A DNA stretch of 64,000 nucleotides from Echinometra lucunter (GCA_029962745.1 CM057158.1:2205558-2269557); one strand, 5' to 3'. Positions 41,601-49,024 are shown, counted from the first letter of the stretch. Notes: a model not told the origin generated them from the sequence alone. Made by a program: numbers and translations.

Positions 41601-42890
41601 TACATAAATGGTTCTTTATCACTTTAAAAAGATGATCAAATTGCATACTTTGGCCGTTTGAATATCTCAAAAGACACACATAAATTACTTGTAAAACTCA
41701 GAATATGATTTTCTAGTATTTCCAAAACTGGTATCTTTTACTCCATTGTTCAATGTACCGACTTGAACAAGGAAAAAAGTGGAAACGTGAAACTATTTAC
41801 TGTCAGCCAGTGAGTTGATGACAAATCAATTCAGGGCCATTTCTTGCAATTTATCCCTTACATGAGTCTTTTCTGTACATTTTAATACATTGACAAACAA
41901 AATACCTTTCATTCATGGTCCCTGACTTTTGTCTGTGTTACTAACATTAGCCATGGACATTTTAGGGGAATTTTCATTGTTTTATGAACTAATTTTTTTT
42001 TTAATGAAATGTTTTTCTTTCTTTCTTCCTTTTTTTAAAAATGTTTTAAACAGATATTGTTACATTTTTCATTTTACACACAATTCTCATTCAAGCTAAC
42101 CCATCTGTGTAAATGCCATCCCCTGCCAACAAAAAAGAAGCAACACATAAGCATTCTAGATAGATCCTTTATAACCACAGTGGAAGATATTGATAGGTGA
42201 CCTAAAAGAGAGGTGGTCTTCATATAGAATAGGCCATTATTGATAGGTTTGATGAACATACATGTATGAAACTTGGGACAGATGTCAACAGTCTGTCCCA
42301 CTCTCCGTGTCTACATCCATGTTACACAGTTTGGAGACTGTTCTTATATGAAACTTTAAATGTCAACAGTCTGGTCCCAATATCTGTGTATCTACATATA
42401 TGTTATACACCTACATGCACATGGAGACTGTTCTTTTTCATTGATTACTCTTCCTTGCTCCTCGAACTCACAATGATTGTCAATGAAGAACACTTATAAT
42501 CAAGCCTAAAACTAAGTTGTATCAGCAGATATGTAAATACTGACTTTATAAAAGACAGTGCATTTGAATATTTGGGAGAAGAAATACGTACTTTAACCTG
42601 TCTAAATCTCTTAATTTAATTTTGTTTCCCATAAGCAATGGGTTAATATAAAAGTTGTGAATCATCAACCTCGTCAAATAAATTTCCATCAACTTACTTG
42701 CTCCTTCAGTCCGTCCACCCTGCCTCCTCCAGACGATCTGCCTAGTCTCCATGTTCACTTCAAAGGACTTGCGTTCAGGGCGCTTGCGGCCATAGAACCG
42801 GGTCAAGAGCGTACCCAGACCTAGGTTGTGTTGGATGCTATGGATATCCTGTTCACTGAATTCCATGGCGCCGTTCTGTACAACCGCCAT
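494..42890 (-). CDS. plcg1: Phospholipase C gamma, N-terminal 350 residues (11 exons, 3' end off window)
   Basis: The enzyme hydrolyses PIP2 to IP3 and diacylglycerol downstream of tyrosine kinases at the plasma membrane; in echinoderms this class is known to drive the fertilisation calcium release. I joined exons 42698-42890, 29246-29395, 25347-25440, 21808-21855, 8783-8864, 7952-8032, 4609-4643, 3154-3205, 1867-1980, 1136-1251 and 494-579; every junction has GT-AG ends and matching phase. The product shows a PH domain (about residues 20-140; [25 protein letters not shown]), then an EF-hand region (about 146-285), then the X box: SSHNTYLTGDQ with catalytic His320 (aligned to human PLCG1 His335), Asn321, and GCRCLE ending at Glu350, a calcium ligand. 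The start has an A at -3, G at +4 and an in-frame TGA upstream. The rest of X, the split PH, SH2, SH3, Y and C2 domains must lie left of the window. The family is about 1250-1300 residues. PLC-delta and PLC-beta fit the PH region less well. Confidence 0.95.
580..1135. other. PLC-gamma intron 10
   Basis: 556 bp, AT-rich. ORFs here (for example 768-962 minus, 1017 onward plus) have no coding character. Nothing else recognised. Confidence 0.8.
1136..1251 (-). CDS. plcg1: PLC-gamma exon 10 (end of EF region, catalytic His)
   Basis: 116 bases, entering in phase 0 at tctag|TTTGTAG and leaving at CACAATAC|GTAAGT. Encodes [16 protein letters not shown], then DYWIASSHN, which matches the family's DEFVTFLFSKEN...YWISSSHNTYL. 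The His of SSHN is the catalytic histidine. An alternative acceptor six bases downstream (tttgtag|ATTACC) would add a frameshift, so the upstream one was chosen. Confidence 0.95.
1252..1866. other. PLC-gamma intron 9
   Basis: 615 bp. It carries a 247-bp inverted-repeat element (1364-1610); the remainder shows nothing recognisable. Confidence 0.8.
1364..1610. mobile_element. MITE-like element with about 80-bp terminal inverted repeats
   Basis: The arm 1364-1443 (tttctgtgaagtcaaatttg onward) and the arm 1533-1610 (ending caaatttgactctgcagaaa) are reverse complements at roughly 85-90% by eye. Both contain internal GAGTCAAA/TTTGACTC half-repeats, so the element can fold at several nested levels. 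No coding capacity. Confidence 0.8.
1867..1980 (-). CDS. plcg1: PLC-gamma exon 9
   Basis: 114 bases, phase 0 at both ends (ttgcag|GAC ... GAG|GTAAAA). Encodes [20 protein letters not shown] onward to DLSFTVQE, in the EF-hand region where human PLCG1 reads ...VQEFMLSFLRDP...FFLDE. This stretch is the most divergent part of the reconstructed protein. Confidence 0.88.
1981..3153. other. PLC-gamma intron 8
   Basis: 1.17 kb of AT-rich sequence, with a TTCA-rich stretch at about 2771-2910 and a short ATT run near 3015-3032. No gene or element recognised. Confidence 0.75.
3154..3205 (-). CDS. plcg1: PLC-gamma exon 8
   Basis: 52 bases. Acceptor ctcacag|G, donor CAGAAG|GTATG. Encodes [17 protein letters not shown], aligned with human CRVSLPEFQQFLLEYQ, an EF-hand-like helix. 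Phase matches exon 7 (split Met codon). Confidence 0.9.
3283..3444. repeat. Near-perfect inverted repeat (hairpin), about 68-bp arms
   Basis: The left arm (ggaaaatagcaatgaacacg, gacatactgaagctttt) is mirrored by the right arm (aaaagcttcagtatgtc, cgtgttcaatgctattttcc) with only about five differences by eye; the loop is about 16 bases. Likely a palindromic MITE. Confidence 0.85.
3717..3755. repeat. (CT)n microsatellite
   Basis: Imperfect CT run of about 39 bases. Confidence 0.9.
3996..4253. repeat. Inverted repeat element, about 35-bp arms
   Basis: ccctactttggcaaaaggaa with gcaagtgac at 4008-4036 recurs inverted at 4221-4250 (gtcacttgcttccttttgcc, aaagtaggg). The arms are almost identical around a 185-bp interior. 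Probably a short MITE; outer limits uncertain. Confidence 0.65.
4609..4643 (-). CDS. plcg1: PLC-gamma exon 7 (35-base microexon)
   Basis: Acceptor attgtag|GTG, donor GACAT|GTAAGT. Encodes [11 protein letters not shown] and leaves in phase 2, which exactly fits exon 8. Weak sequence similarity to vertebrate PLCG here, so the call rests on splice signals, phase and position. Confidence 0.8.
5428..5526. mobile_element. Short MITE, cag...ttcatgaaac terminal repeats
   Basis: Ends read caggctttcatgaaac and gtttcatgaaacgcgcccctg; inner segments tcatgacat/ctgtcatgg are also inverted. The ends resemble those of the 'gggcccgtt(t/g)cataaaac' elements at 23636, 38986 and 40269. Confidence 0.55.
6718..7183. 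repeat. Dispersed repeat family A, copy 1
   Basis: About 466 bp beginning gtgattacacaatgg and ending with a gtaccccctttaa motif. It shares long stretches with 15628-15986 and 25484-25966, such as ttttgatatatgatcgagaa and agatgattttctgctaataa. No ORF; likely a non-autonomous transposon. In this copy the CRE-like site is degraded to atgacgtaaat. Confidence 0.85.
7952..8032 (-). CDS. plcg1: PLC-gamma exon 6
   Basis: 81 bases, phase 0 at both ends (gatag|GAG ... CAAGAG|GTCAGA). Encodes [20 protein letters not shown] then NLVFQQE, aligned with human LEQRSGDITYGQFAQLYRSLMY in the EF-hand region. Confidence 0.93.
8033..8782. other. PLC-gamma intron 5
   Basis: 750 bp, AT-rich; nothing recognised beyond short homopolymer runs. 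Confidence 0.8.
8783..8864 (-). CDS. plcg1: PLC-gamma exon 5
   Basis: 82 bases. Acceptor gctag|G, donor TTCAAT|GTAAGT. Encodes [20 protein letters not shown] then ELREVFN, aligned with human ISAKDLKNMLSQVNYRVPNMRFLRERL. Confidence 0.94.
9032..9130 (-). mobile_element. Retroelement 3' tail fragment
   Basis: On the minus strand the segment ends gaaaaataaatgaaatgaaa, the same tail as at 34140-34205 on the plus strand (ttgaaaatggaaaaataaat, then GAAAT repeats). A tandem pentamer tail after a shared sequence is typical of a non-LTR retrotransposon or SINE 3' end. Confidence 0.5.
11281..11352. repeat. (CAT/CAC)n microsatellite
   Basis: Imperfect CAT/CAC/CGT triplet array inside the Tc1/mariner-type element. 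Confidence 0.85.
11666..12928. mobile_element. hAT-type non-autonomous element with exact 8-bp target duplication
   Basis: The left end cactggcgtactggaggggg and the right end (inverse: cagtggcgtaatgagccaaa) form short terminal repeats. They are flanked by identical GCTGGGAG at 11658-11665 and 12929-12936. An 8-bp target duplication with CA(G/C)TGGCGTA ends fits the hAT superfamily. The interior has the tract cgcgcttcgcgcgggagg (12612 onward) and G/C homopolymers. It contains a second, smaller insertion of the same type (12062-12335). No transposase ORF. Confidence 0.8.
12062..12335. mobile_element. Second hAT-type element nested in the first
   Basis: Ends cacttgcgtagccagggggg and (inverse) cagtggcgtagctaggattt, flanked by tgggagtg and tggaggtg, an imperfect 8-bp duplication. 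Its body (cgcgcttcgcgcgggaggg, caccctcccccctaggga, ccactaaaatgaaatcct) is repeated at 12605-12745 in the host element, so the two are relatives. Confidence 0.7.
14085..14215 (+). mobile_element. tRNA-derived SINE (head and partial body)
   Basis: gtagtcgagtagtttaaggc resembles a Pol III A box, and ggttcgatcccc at 14140-14151 is a B box, with cttgactggagacgcg between them. The sequence then continues ttgagcaaggcattttatct, the body typical of tRNA-derived SINEs in marine animals. Acceptor-stem and T-stem pairing is imperfect and there is no variable arm or CCA-type end, so a functional tRNA is unlikely. A 13-bp duplication (gtagaggtgct) precedes it. Confidence 0.65.
14690..14994. repeat. Compound triplet microsatellite (CAT, then TAG/CAG, then ATC)
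   Basis: Three blocks in a row: CAT/CGT (about 14690-14733), TAG/CAG (about 14733-14843) and ATC/ATT (about 14865-14985). The long Ser/Ile/Leu ORFs over it are artefacts of the repeat. Confidence 0.95.
15628..15986. repeat. Dispersed repeat family A, copy 2
   Basis: About 359 bp matching 6718-7183 and 25484-25966, shorter because the central segment is missing. It carries one intact TGACGTCA (at about 15789) followed by aaagtgggtaccc. Confidence 0.85.
16256..16530 (-). mobile_element. LINE ORF2 C-terminal remnant
   Basis: The minus-strand reading frame includes [20 protein letters not shown] and [27 protein letters not shown]. This pattern (R.D.R..FF..R..W N.L...V....S...FK..L) is the usual C-terminus of non-LTR retrotransposon reverse transcriptases. 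It is a fragment; nothing upstream keeps the frame. Confidence 0.55.
17494..17720. repeat. 113-bp tandem duplication
   Basis: The unit starting ggggaggaggaaacacc, followed by aggacaaaactgtactgta and gctagacaag, is repeated from 17607 as ggggagaaggaaacatc, cactgcactgtaag, gccagacaag. The two units are about 75% alike, and there may be a decayed third. Confidence 0.65.
17843..17902 (+). mobile_element. Retroelement 3' end with (ATT)n tail
   Basis: gcgctatataaatggaccat followed by a pure ATT run to 17901. It resembles the end of the LINE fragment at 62110 (inverse: gccatataaatgcctatt with ATT repeats). This is the usual 3' tail of CR1/L2-group LINEs and SINEs that use them. Confidence 0.6.
21808..21855 (-). 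CDS. plcg1: PLC-gamma exon 4 (48-base microexon)
   Basis: Acceptor taatacag|A and donor GACAT|GTAAGT. Encodes [15 protein letters not shown] between split codons, aligned with human WLRKQFYSVDRNRED. It restores the phase between exons 3 and 5 exactly (phase 2 in, phase 2 out). Too short to appear as an ORF. Confidence 0.95.
23636..23796. mobile_element. MITE, gggcccgttgcataaaactt family, copy 1
   Basis: Ends ggggcccgttgcataaaac and the inverse of gttttatgcaataggcccc. It also has an inner palindrome, ccagactttttttgccag and aaaaaaagtctggc. 161 bp, non-coding. Confidence 0.8.
24706..24820. repeat. (CAT)n microsatellite
   Basis: Imperfect CAT/CAC/CGT triplets over about 115 bases. Confidence 0.9.
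25347..25440 (-). CDS. plcg1: PLC-gamma exon 3 (end of PH domain)
   Basis: 94 bases. Acceptor gtttag|CT, donor CAAAAG|GTGAGA. Encodes [20 protein letters not shown] then [10 protein letters not shown], aligned with human DEVNMWIKGLTWLMEDT..APTPLQIE; the conserved PH-domain Trp is present. Confidence 0.96.
25484..25966. repeat. Dispersed repeat family A, copy 3 (three TGACGTCA sites)
   Basis: 483 bp matching 6718-7183 and 15628-15986. Its centre is an inverted pair, ggtacccactttgacgtcat and tgacgtcaaagtgggtaccc, with TGACGTCA at about 25644, 25761 and 25772. The site is the full cAMP-response-element core; function is unknown. Confidence 0.85.
26017..26745. repeat. 729-bp (CTA/CTG)n triplet array
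   Basis: Almost uninterrupted CTACTACTG-type triplets with scattered variants (CCG, ATT, TTC). The 121-208-residue ORFs on both strands (poly-Leu, Ala/Val) come from the repeat and were rejected. Confidence 0.98.
26752..27358. repeat. Dispersed repeat family B, copy 1: tandem 130-160-bp units with DR1-like motifs
   Basis: Four tandem units, each with atgcatacatgagccaagtt, tcaaatggttcttaagttat, cgcgagaacga and tgacctttgaccttgtgacc. The array ends cataatgcctccggc, then ggtgggcggaagcat. The run at about 26870-26893 gives overlapping TGACCTTTGACCT. Related copies lie at 53034-53692 and 58929-59465. Confidence 0.85.
27528..27550. repeat. (CT)n microsatellite
   Basis: Short CT run of about 22 bases. 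Confidence 0.85.
29246..29395 (-). CDS. plcg1: PLC-gamma exon 2 (PH domain)
   Basis: 150 bases. Acceptor atcacag|TC, donor GTAGCTG|GTAAGA. Encodes [20 protein letters not shown], then [18 protein letters not shown], very close to human [19 protein letters not shown]...[17 protein letters not shown]. The Arg/Lys-rich loop is the PH phosphoinositide face. Confidence 0.98.
31036..31057. repeat. C22 homopolymer
   Basis: Uninterrupted run of 22 C. Shorter C or G runs recur through the window (19301, 34451, 48182, 49851, 58427, 61883). Confidence 0.95.
31804..31908. mobile_element. Small MITE, agggacaactc ends
   Basis: Ends agggacaactccaaaa and the inverse of tttgagagttgtccct, with the AT-rich inner parts gattaa...attttaat also inverted. 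105 bp. Confidence 0.65.
33960..34210 (+). mobile_element. Retroelement 3' end with GAAAT tail
   Basis: T-rich sequence ending ttgaaaatggaaaaataaat, then gaaatgaaatgaaat. The inverse of the tail appears at 9032-9130. Pentamer-tailed ends are typical of non-LTR retroelements; the 5' limit is a guess. Confidence 0.5.
35660..36290. repeat. Pyrimidine-rich minisatellite (ttatgttattctttgtttt / ctatctttcct)
   Basis: Over 630 bp the plus strand is nearly all T and C with recurrent ttccttatgttattctttg and ttctatctttcc units of about 35-45 bp. The Phe/Leu/Ser-rich ORFs in three frames (up to 236 codons) are by-products; they lack any domain and look alike in all frames. Confidence 0.9.
37017..37202. 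repeat. 91-bp tandem duplication
   Basis: tggtgtcttcagctacatgt, gcgtggaaagcgaa, cacagaaatagac and atacggagc repeat from about 37108 with roughly 88% identity by eye. CpG-containing, unlike the flanks. Confidence 0.85.
38986..39148. mobile_element. MITE, gggcccgttgcataaaactt family, copy 2
   Basis: Ends cagggttccgttgcataaaa and the inverse of ttttatgcaacagggccctg, with inner inverted ccatcaatggt/accatcaatgg. 163 bp, like copy 1 at 23636. Confidence 0.8.
40269..40414. mobile_element. MITE, gggctcgtttcataaaactt family, copy 3
   Basis: Ends tgggctcgtttcataaaact and the inverse of ttttataaaacagggccca, with an interior ctgattggctgagagcaa similar in layout to copy 2 (gattggctgttgagcaa). Confidence 0.75.
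40799..41212. mobile_element. MITE, gggcaattcc terminal repeats
   Basis: Ends gggcaattccacag and the inverse of cgcggaattgccc. A second inner pair, gtaattccgttacc (about 40820) and ggtaacggaattacc (about 40980), is also inverted. 414 bp with no credible ORF. Confidence 0.7.
42267..42437. repeat. About 85-bp tandem duplication
   Basis: gaaactt, tgtcaacagtctg, gtctacatc, atgttacac and ggagactgttctt occur twice in the same order (42267-42351 and 42350-42437), about 80% alike. Confidence 0.8.
42698..42890 (-). CDS. plcg1: PLC-gamma exon 1 (start codon, PH domain start)
   Basis: 193 bases. The ATG (42888-42890) has the context AAAGATGG, and a TGA lies in frame 30 bases upstream, so it is the first possible start. 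Encodes [20 protein letters not shown], then [34 protein letters not shown]. Donor [28 protein letters not shown] matches human PLCG1 RPERKTFQVKLETRQITW. Confidence 0.97.
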
Positions 42891-43184
42891 CTTTAAGCAG
42901 TCAACACCAAAGACCCCTCAAAGGTCCTCCCAGGTAGTGTTCACCAGACTTATGCAATAGTGGCTGAATGGCTGCTGCTAAATCTGTACAAAAATCTACA
43001 GAGAATTAAGAGGGGAGATTTGCTAAGTACATGTAGCTCATAAAGAGGAAGGAGACAAGGAGTATTTCCTTTCAAGCAGTTAACACCACAGACCCCAATA
43101 CCTAAAGAAGTAATACCACCACTCTCGTTAGCCCTGAGTAACCCTTCTTGGCGGAGGACTTTGGGGAAAGCGTAAACAAGGTAC

Positions 43185-43944
43185 TAGCTTAAGGTAGCTC
43201 TTCATGTTTTTATTCTGATTCATGCCTCTACCATTTGCCCCTGTGGAGACCCATGTAAACAAAGAAATATTATGCCTCCAAATCACACTTTCTCATGCTT
43301 GGTTAGCCCTACAGACTACCTTCAAAGTTTGGCAGTGGACCAGTTAATATTTGAACCTAAAATTGACTTTTCAAGCTCAAAATATTGACTTTTGATTGAT
43401 ACGAGAACCAACCTTCTAGGCAATTTTGCCGCGTGATTAATTTCCATTTCAATAGCGCGACCTTCGACATCATGAGTTCACCTACACCCGTTAGTCTCGG
43501 GCAAAGGTGAAGAGCAATACAGGTACAGCATTGCACTCTCACACGTATCGGCGAACACAGAGTACATGCGAGAGTGCAACGCTGTACTGCTCTTCGCCTG
43601 TGACCGAGACCAGCAGGTGTAGGTGAACTCACGATGTCGGACACGCTATTGAAATGGAAATTAATCACGCAGCAAAATCGCCACAAAAGTTGGGTCCCGT
43701 ATCAATCCAAAGTCAATATTTTGAGTTTGAAAAATAAAGTTTAGGTTCTAATATCACAGTTAGATCTACTGGTCCATTGGCGAACCTCAAAGGTAGTTTT
43801 CAGGGCTTACTGGGCATAAAGAAAGTATGATTTGGAGGCATAATATTTCTTTGTTTACATGGGTCTCCACAGGGGCAAACGGTAGAGGCTTCAAGCTCTT
43901 TGTGAAATATTAGAATAAAAACACATAGAGTTTCCTTTAGCTAA
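43185..43944. repeat. 760-bp near-palindrome (two inverted arms of about 360 bp)
   Basis: The left arm carries gcctctaccatttgcccctg, then tggagacccatgtaaacaaa. The right arm carries the inverse, tttgtttacatgggtctcca and caggggcaaacggtagaggc. Inner segments also match inverted (gtgattaatttccatttcaa / ttgaaatggaaattaatcac; gagttcacctacacc / ggtgtaggtgaactc). Identity is about 85-90% by eye; the unpaired centre at about 43540-43570 is under 35 bases. A foldback element or an inverted duplication. It begins 295 bases upstream of the PLC-gamma start codon. Confidence 0.9.
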
Positions 43945-45316
43945 CAAGGTATAGACAGTCATTGTATTACTGAACAGCATTGTAATACCCGGACACGTGC
44001 ATTTACTGTCCAAAATCAATTTCCTACACTTAGAACTCTGCAACATTCTCCCACAGGAAATTTGAAAAGGAAGATGACAAAAACGAGGCAAAAACACTTT
44101 TGTAATATCGTTGTTTTCTCAATAAGCAAAAAATGGTCAAACTACATTGTAGCTGATTGTCAATTTGGTACATTGTCCAACTTTTTCCCATAGGAAACAC
44201 ACGTTCAGTAATACAATTCCATTTTCAAGTCATTAAAATGCCAAATATGCGGAGAGGGTGTCATTGGAAGGTGATATCAGATCAAAGACGACTTGTCTTT
44301 GAAAAACTTTTTACATCTTTATTCTCTGTAGGATTTTGACTATTAAATGTGTGAGTTTGATAAATATTAGGTGTATATTTTATTTGATAAGACTGAATTA
44401 ATGAAAAGTGTTCGGTAATAGGATACACTTCCATACAGGTGAGTGGCAAGTTAACAACGGAGGCGAGTCAATGCACACGGACGTTAGGCTATGGGTAGCC
44501 CCACGCACACCAAGTTGAAGCCATCCCTGCGATCGCCGTTTCGCATAGCACAAACATGTACAAAAACAAGAACTTGCGCATTCGCATTTGCAAACTAACA
44601 ACAGCCTGTGGAAAAGATTTATCGAAGATCTGGGCAGATAAAGACTCATTTTTTTGACCATCCTTTCCCCCAGTGGAATCAAACACTAGTTAACTGTGCT
44701 TCGTTGTATCTTAAATTTCATCACATTTCTTTATAATTAGTATACTTGTGTATTTCGAGCTGGAGAGCCCTGCAAAGGTAGGCACCTAAGCTTTCATTCG
44801 ATGAAGGATACGCGTTCGGGCTGCGGCAGTAAGGCTATGGGTTAACTATACACAGCGCTGTCGCTTCATGACAGTGCTGTAGCTGTACAAGCAGGCATAA
44901 CTTAGAAATTCTTGCGAACTCATGACAAAAAACATGATCACTGAATTCTCTCAGCTACAAAAGTGACATTATCTTAAAATTGAATAAATGATTGATAATA
45001 TTTACTTCTTATATTTATTTTGACAACTTACAACTTGAAAAAAAGTTATTAATTATTGCTTCATGTTCACTCAGAAATTTTGTTTCTCTCCGCTGCGGTC
45101 AACTGGAAGTTTGTATGCAGATGCAGAGCGCGATTACCTTCCAGGATACCGAACGGGTTCGCAAAGATTTTGTGTGTGTCCTTGTCCAACGCCGGGTCTA
45201 AGTTAGCTATGGGTGCATCCTGGTGTCGTGCATCACTTTGCGCTTAAAATTTCAGCAAAAGATTTCGATCATCATCTCACTCCTCAAAACAGATTTAACA
45301 AGTTAGATCTAGAGTA

Positions 45317-46218
45317 TGTGCTCCTGTGGGCGGCCGTCCCCTGTGGGCGGCCGTCCCCTGTGAGCGGCCAGTGGTGAATAAAAACTAAAAATTAAAAAAA
45401 TATTTTTGATATCCCTTTAAATAATTACGTTGGACAGTCTCAGGTAGGTTCTAGTGCACCAAAAAACATACTCAGCAGAAGCAGTACGCATAATGAGTCT
45501 CACTGAATATCATTAGAAGTCAACAACCACCAGTCACTGACTGAAAAATGGCAGTTTCTTAACTTTTAAGTTAAGAAACTTTGACATACTTAAGCCAATA
45601 CTTAAGCTCTATTTGTTCAGTTTGATAACTCATTTGATTTTCATTTAAGAGAATGAAGTTCATGGTCCATATTTTGCTGCAGAAATTCTTATTTATACCA
45701 CCAGAGAAAAATTTGCATGGGGGTGGCCGCTCATCAGAGCCATTTTTCAAGATGGGTCCTGTGAACGGCCACCCTATGTAAAACGTGTACAAAATGCAGG
45801 TTTTTGTAGGAGATTGTACTCTGCCTTCATTTTTTTTGTCACGGCATTTGGTAGATGATCACATTTGACAGATTTTATTGGTTTCTACACAGTATTATTA
45901 CTTTTCATAAAGTATTGGTGTGTAAAGCATGAAATTCAATATTAATTTTGTTTACTTCGTCACAAATATAGCGCTAAATGATCGCCAAATGATAGGCGGC
46001 CGCCCACAGGGGTAGGGGCGGCCGCACACAGGACCCCTAACATCGTTTTGAAAAATGGACATTACTGACCACGTAATTGGTCAATAATTTTAAGTTTGCC
46101 CTCTATTCAATTAGCAGGTATTTGGACTCTGCATTGATGGAATTGAACTATATGTGAGTCTTTGATTAATAAATATAATCAGCAAATTCCCTTTAAGCGG
46201 CCGCACACCAGAGCCGGT
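45317..46218. mobile_element. Probable transposon with clustered GGCGGCCG repeats
   Basis: Two tandem copies of gtgggcggccgtcccct at 45328-45361 are followed by gtgagcggcc. Further copies lie at about 45725 (gtggccgctcatcagagcc), 45765 (cctgtgaacggccacc), 45995-46040 (ggcggccgcccacagg, ggggcggccgcacacaggac) and 46196 (agcggccgcacaccagagcc). The orientation and spacing suggest subterminal repeats of a DNA element in AT-rich surroundings. No transposase recognised; limits are approximate. Confidence 0.5.
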
Positions 46219-46241
46219 ACTCCAGTAGTATTCTAGAGGCA

Positions 46242-46387
46242 TTATCGTGAAATAGGAAACCACCGTTCACTTTGTACAGCAGCGCTTTATTCAGTCACAC
46301 GCATTGGTTTCCTATTTCCACCTCCATTCTCTTTGTATACAAGTGCGTGTGTCAAATGAACGAGTGGTTTCCTAAACCACGATATGG
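46242..46387. mobile_element. MITE, about 28-bp terminal repeats with taggaaaccac
   Basis: cattatcgtgaaataggaaa, ccaccgttca at the left is inverted at the right (tgaacgagtggtttcctaaa, ccacgatatgg). A third inner ggtttcctatttcc is also present. Confidence 0.7.
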
Positions 46388-48288
46388 CCATTCTAGATCT
46401 ATGCCACATTTACAATCAATGGTGCAATCAACATAGCCTTGTCCTTTCATGCGGATCCATACCAAAATCATGCCCAGGCGCAGGCTGAATATCAAATGTC
46501 CTCACTCAGGCTAAGCCGGTAGCCTCCTACCTACCAGTACCGGCTACCGCTGCCCGTACCCCCTTCCTGAATCTTATAGTGCCAGTGGTACTGGTAGTGT
46601 GCACTGCAGAGGTTCCGAGCTGCGCGACCAACCAATTTAATTGATATGGTACGGGAGTCGTACATGCATGAAACTACTGTGCTAAATCAACCGACAACAT
46701 GACCAAAATTTTAAAAACCGAAACACTTATCCGGCATTGAAAAATCGAGACAAAATTATGAATTTGTAATCTTTCAAAAAATATGTAATGAACGACATGA
46801 AATGATACCTCTGTGTGCAGCTTAACAGATGACCTGCACAAGATTAGAGTCAATCGTTCTGCCGTTATTTCCAATGATTGCCAGATAAACTTCCTAATAA
46901 ACTGCAGGTCCCCAGGCCATTTCAGTCCTATACGTATATTTTCGTGTTGTGTACTGTGTTTATCAACTTGCTTTACACACTGTATAGCCTACTACTACTA
47001 CTTCCGTCTTTATTTTGGTCGAGTCCATTCCAATCATAGGGGAATTATAGTCATGTGAATCTTTTAGTTTCTTTCAGATTTATCACTATACAATTCAGTT
47101 TTAATGTCAACAAATTTCTTTAAAGTTAATTTTTATTTCAAATCTAATAGAGATTTCAGTCTCATTGATTTTTGCTTGAACTTATTGTATTTCATCATTC
47201 CAATATTTCTTTCTAATTTTTAATAGCCCTATACCATTACGTTCGACACGAGAGGGAGATGTTATTGCAATTTCATGCCCGAGCACTAGCTAGACACTTT
47301 AATTGTCATCTAATTTTTTAAAATCAGTGATCAAGATAATTATATCGATTTTCCGCAGTGTGTTTTTCTTTTACTTGGAAATATTTTTGAAGCCACGTGC
47401 ATATTGATAAAGAAATAGCTCTATTTTACCACTATTTTAATCCGGCATCTGCATGTATAACTAAATCATTACTGAAATCATTACCTAGATCAATAATACA
47501 AAAAATTTACAAAAAAAAATAATTTACAAAAAACAGTCGAGCTTAATAATGTTTTTCAAACTGATCAGCGATGATGTCGTTGACCCTCTATCTTGATTTC
47601 GTGTGAGATGAGGGAGATGAGCTATACTGCACATGTGCAGTAGATTCTCCATGGCAATTAAACCTTGGCTTTGAATTTTTTAGCACATAGGTTAAATTTT
47701 TAAACCAGACATAAACCTGGGTTTAATGAAACGCTATCATAATACCTATGAAATTTTAATCATACTCAGACTTTAGAAGTATGCTCCTGGTTAGGCTTAA
47801 TCTAGGGTTAAGTTAAACCTGTTATGAGAATATGGGCCTTAATCTCATTGTTGCGATTCTTGGAAATTTGAGAGTGCTTTTGAGGCGATTACTCTTTGTG
47901 AGATTACATTTTAAAATGATTTCAGATAAATGTGCGAGTAAACTGGCAGCAACTTGTGCAAACCATCAGACCACATTATCATTTTTCAGAAAACTAAACA
48001 AAATAAAACACATGTGTATACATTTATCCATAGGGCCCCTTTTAATTCCAGCATATTGTTGAAATGGATCCTACTTGAATATTGTGTAAATAACTAAATA
48101 TATAAAAGATAAATAAAGATACATTCTAAAAATGCAACATCATGTTGTAAGGGGAAGCACGCTGTTTTTTTTTTTTTTTTTGGGGGGGGGGGTGCTATCA
48201 GTATATGGATTGTGATGTAATCTTATTTTATGAATATTCCCTTCTCCCTTCTCGGCTTCTTCTCCTTGTTTCATTTTACATGATCAGA

Positions 48289-48327
<39 letters not shown>

Positions 48328-48341
48328 CCTCACTCTCCCTC
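48289..48341. repeat. (CT)n microsatellite
   Basis: CT/TTCT run of about 52 bases. Confidence 0.9.
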
Positions 48342-49024
48342 ATTGCTACCTTCATTTCTCTTCTGTTTGCTTCTATATCTCTTAAGTTGTATGGGACAGT
48401 TAATGGGAGACATGGTATTATTTTAATTTTTTTTTTTTTAATTATTGACTTTTGTATTTTCGTATTGCATTTGATATTAGGTTTTCTTAACACAGTTAGT
48501 ATGCAATGTAAATGTACGTTTTCTATGTTTAAAACCACTGGAATTGGGACAAAAGGCTTGATGCTATATAATTATCGTTACAGTTAACTTTTTGTCCCTG
48601 ACATTTCAGTGGTTGTATTATTTATGTTTACTCATTTGTTCTTATTCTTTTGTATTATATATTTTTCTTTGCCAAAATAAAACACTAATGATAATGATAA
48701 TAATAATAACAAAAAATACAAAAAGAAAGGATGGCAAGTGCACTTTTGACTCTTGAATACATGTAGTTCTAGTTATTTTGAAATGAATTCTTGGAAGACG
48801 GATTCGATGCCTTGCAAATGGGCTCCTGCTTGTGTTTACTCTTTTATTGGTAGTTAAGGTATTATTTTAAATATGTCATTGGGGTGGGCCCGTGTGTCTC
48901 TCTCAGAGAGAACTAATTTCCATTTCCTATTTCTTTTAATTATATTTTTTAGCTGTTTTCCTCTAGATACCACTGCTGCATTTCTGTATAGGCTCTTTCC
49001 TTATTTCTGGTTGCGAAGAATTTT

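Larger units (their letters stand above)
29396..42697. other. PLC-gamma intron 1 (13.3 kb)
   Basis: Largest intron. It contains a C22 tract, several MITEs (31804, 38986, 40269, 40799), a retroelement tail (33960-34210), a 0.63-kb pyrimidine-rich minisatellite (35660-36290) and tandem duplications (37017, 42267). An imperfect inverted repeat of gcgtttatgctt/aaacacgttta motifs lies at about 35405-35620. ACATGT repeats are dense (30535, 32251, 38427). No further exon recognised; first introns often carry enhancers, but none can be shown. Confidence 0.75.

Noticed and set aside
44398..44686. Overlapping minus-strand ORFs (94 and 65 codons) upstream of PLC-gamma
   Set aside because: No family resemblance, no clear splice sites, two overlapping frames equally open; likely chance.
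47690..47846. Possible relative of the MITE at 98-416
   Set aside because: Only the gaatatgggcc end and ttaaacc motifs are shared; inverted ends could not be aligned with confidence.
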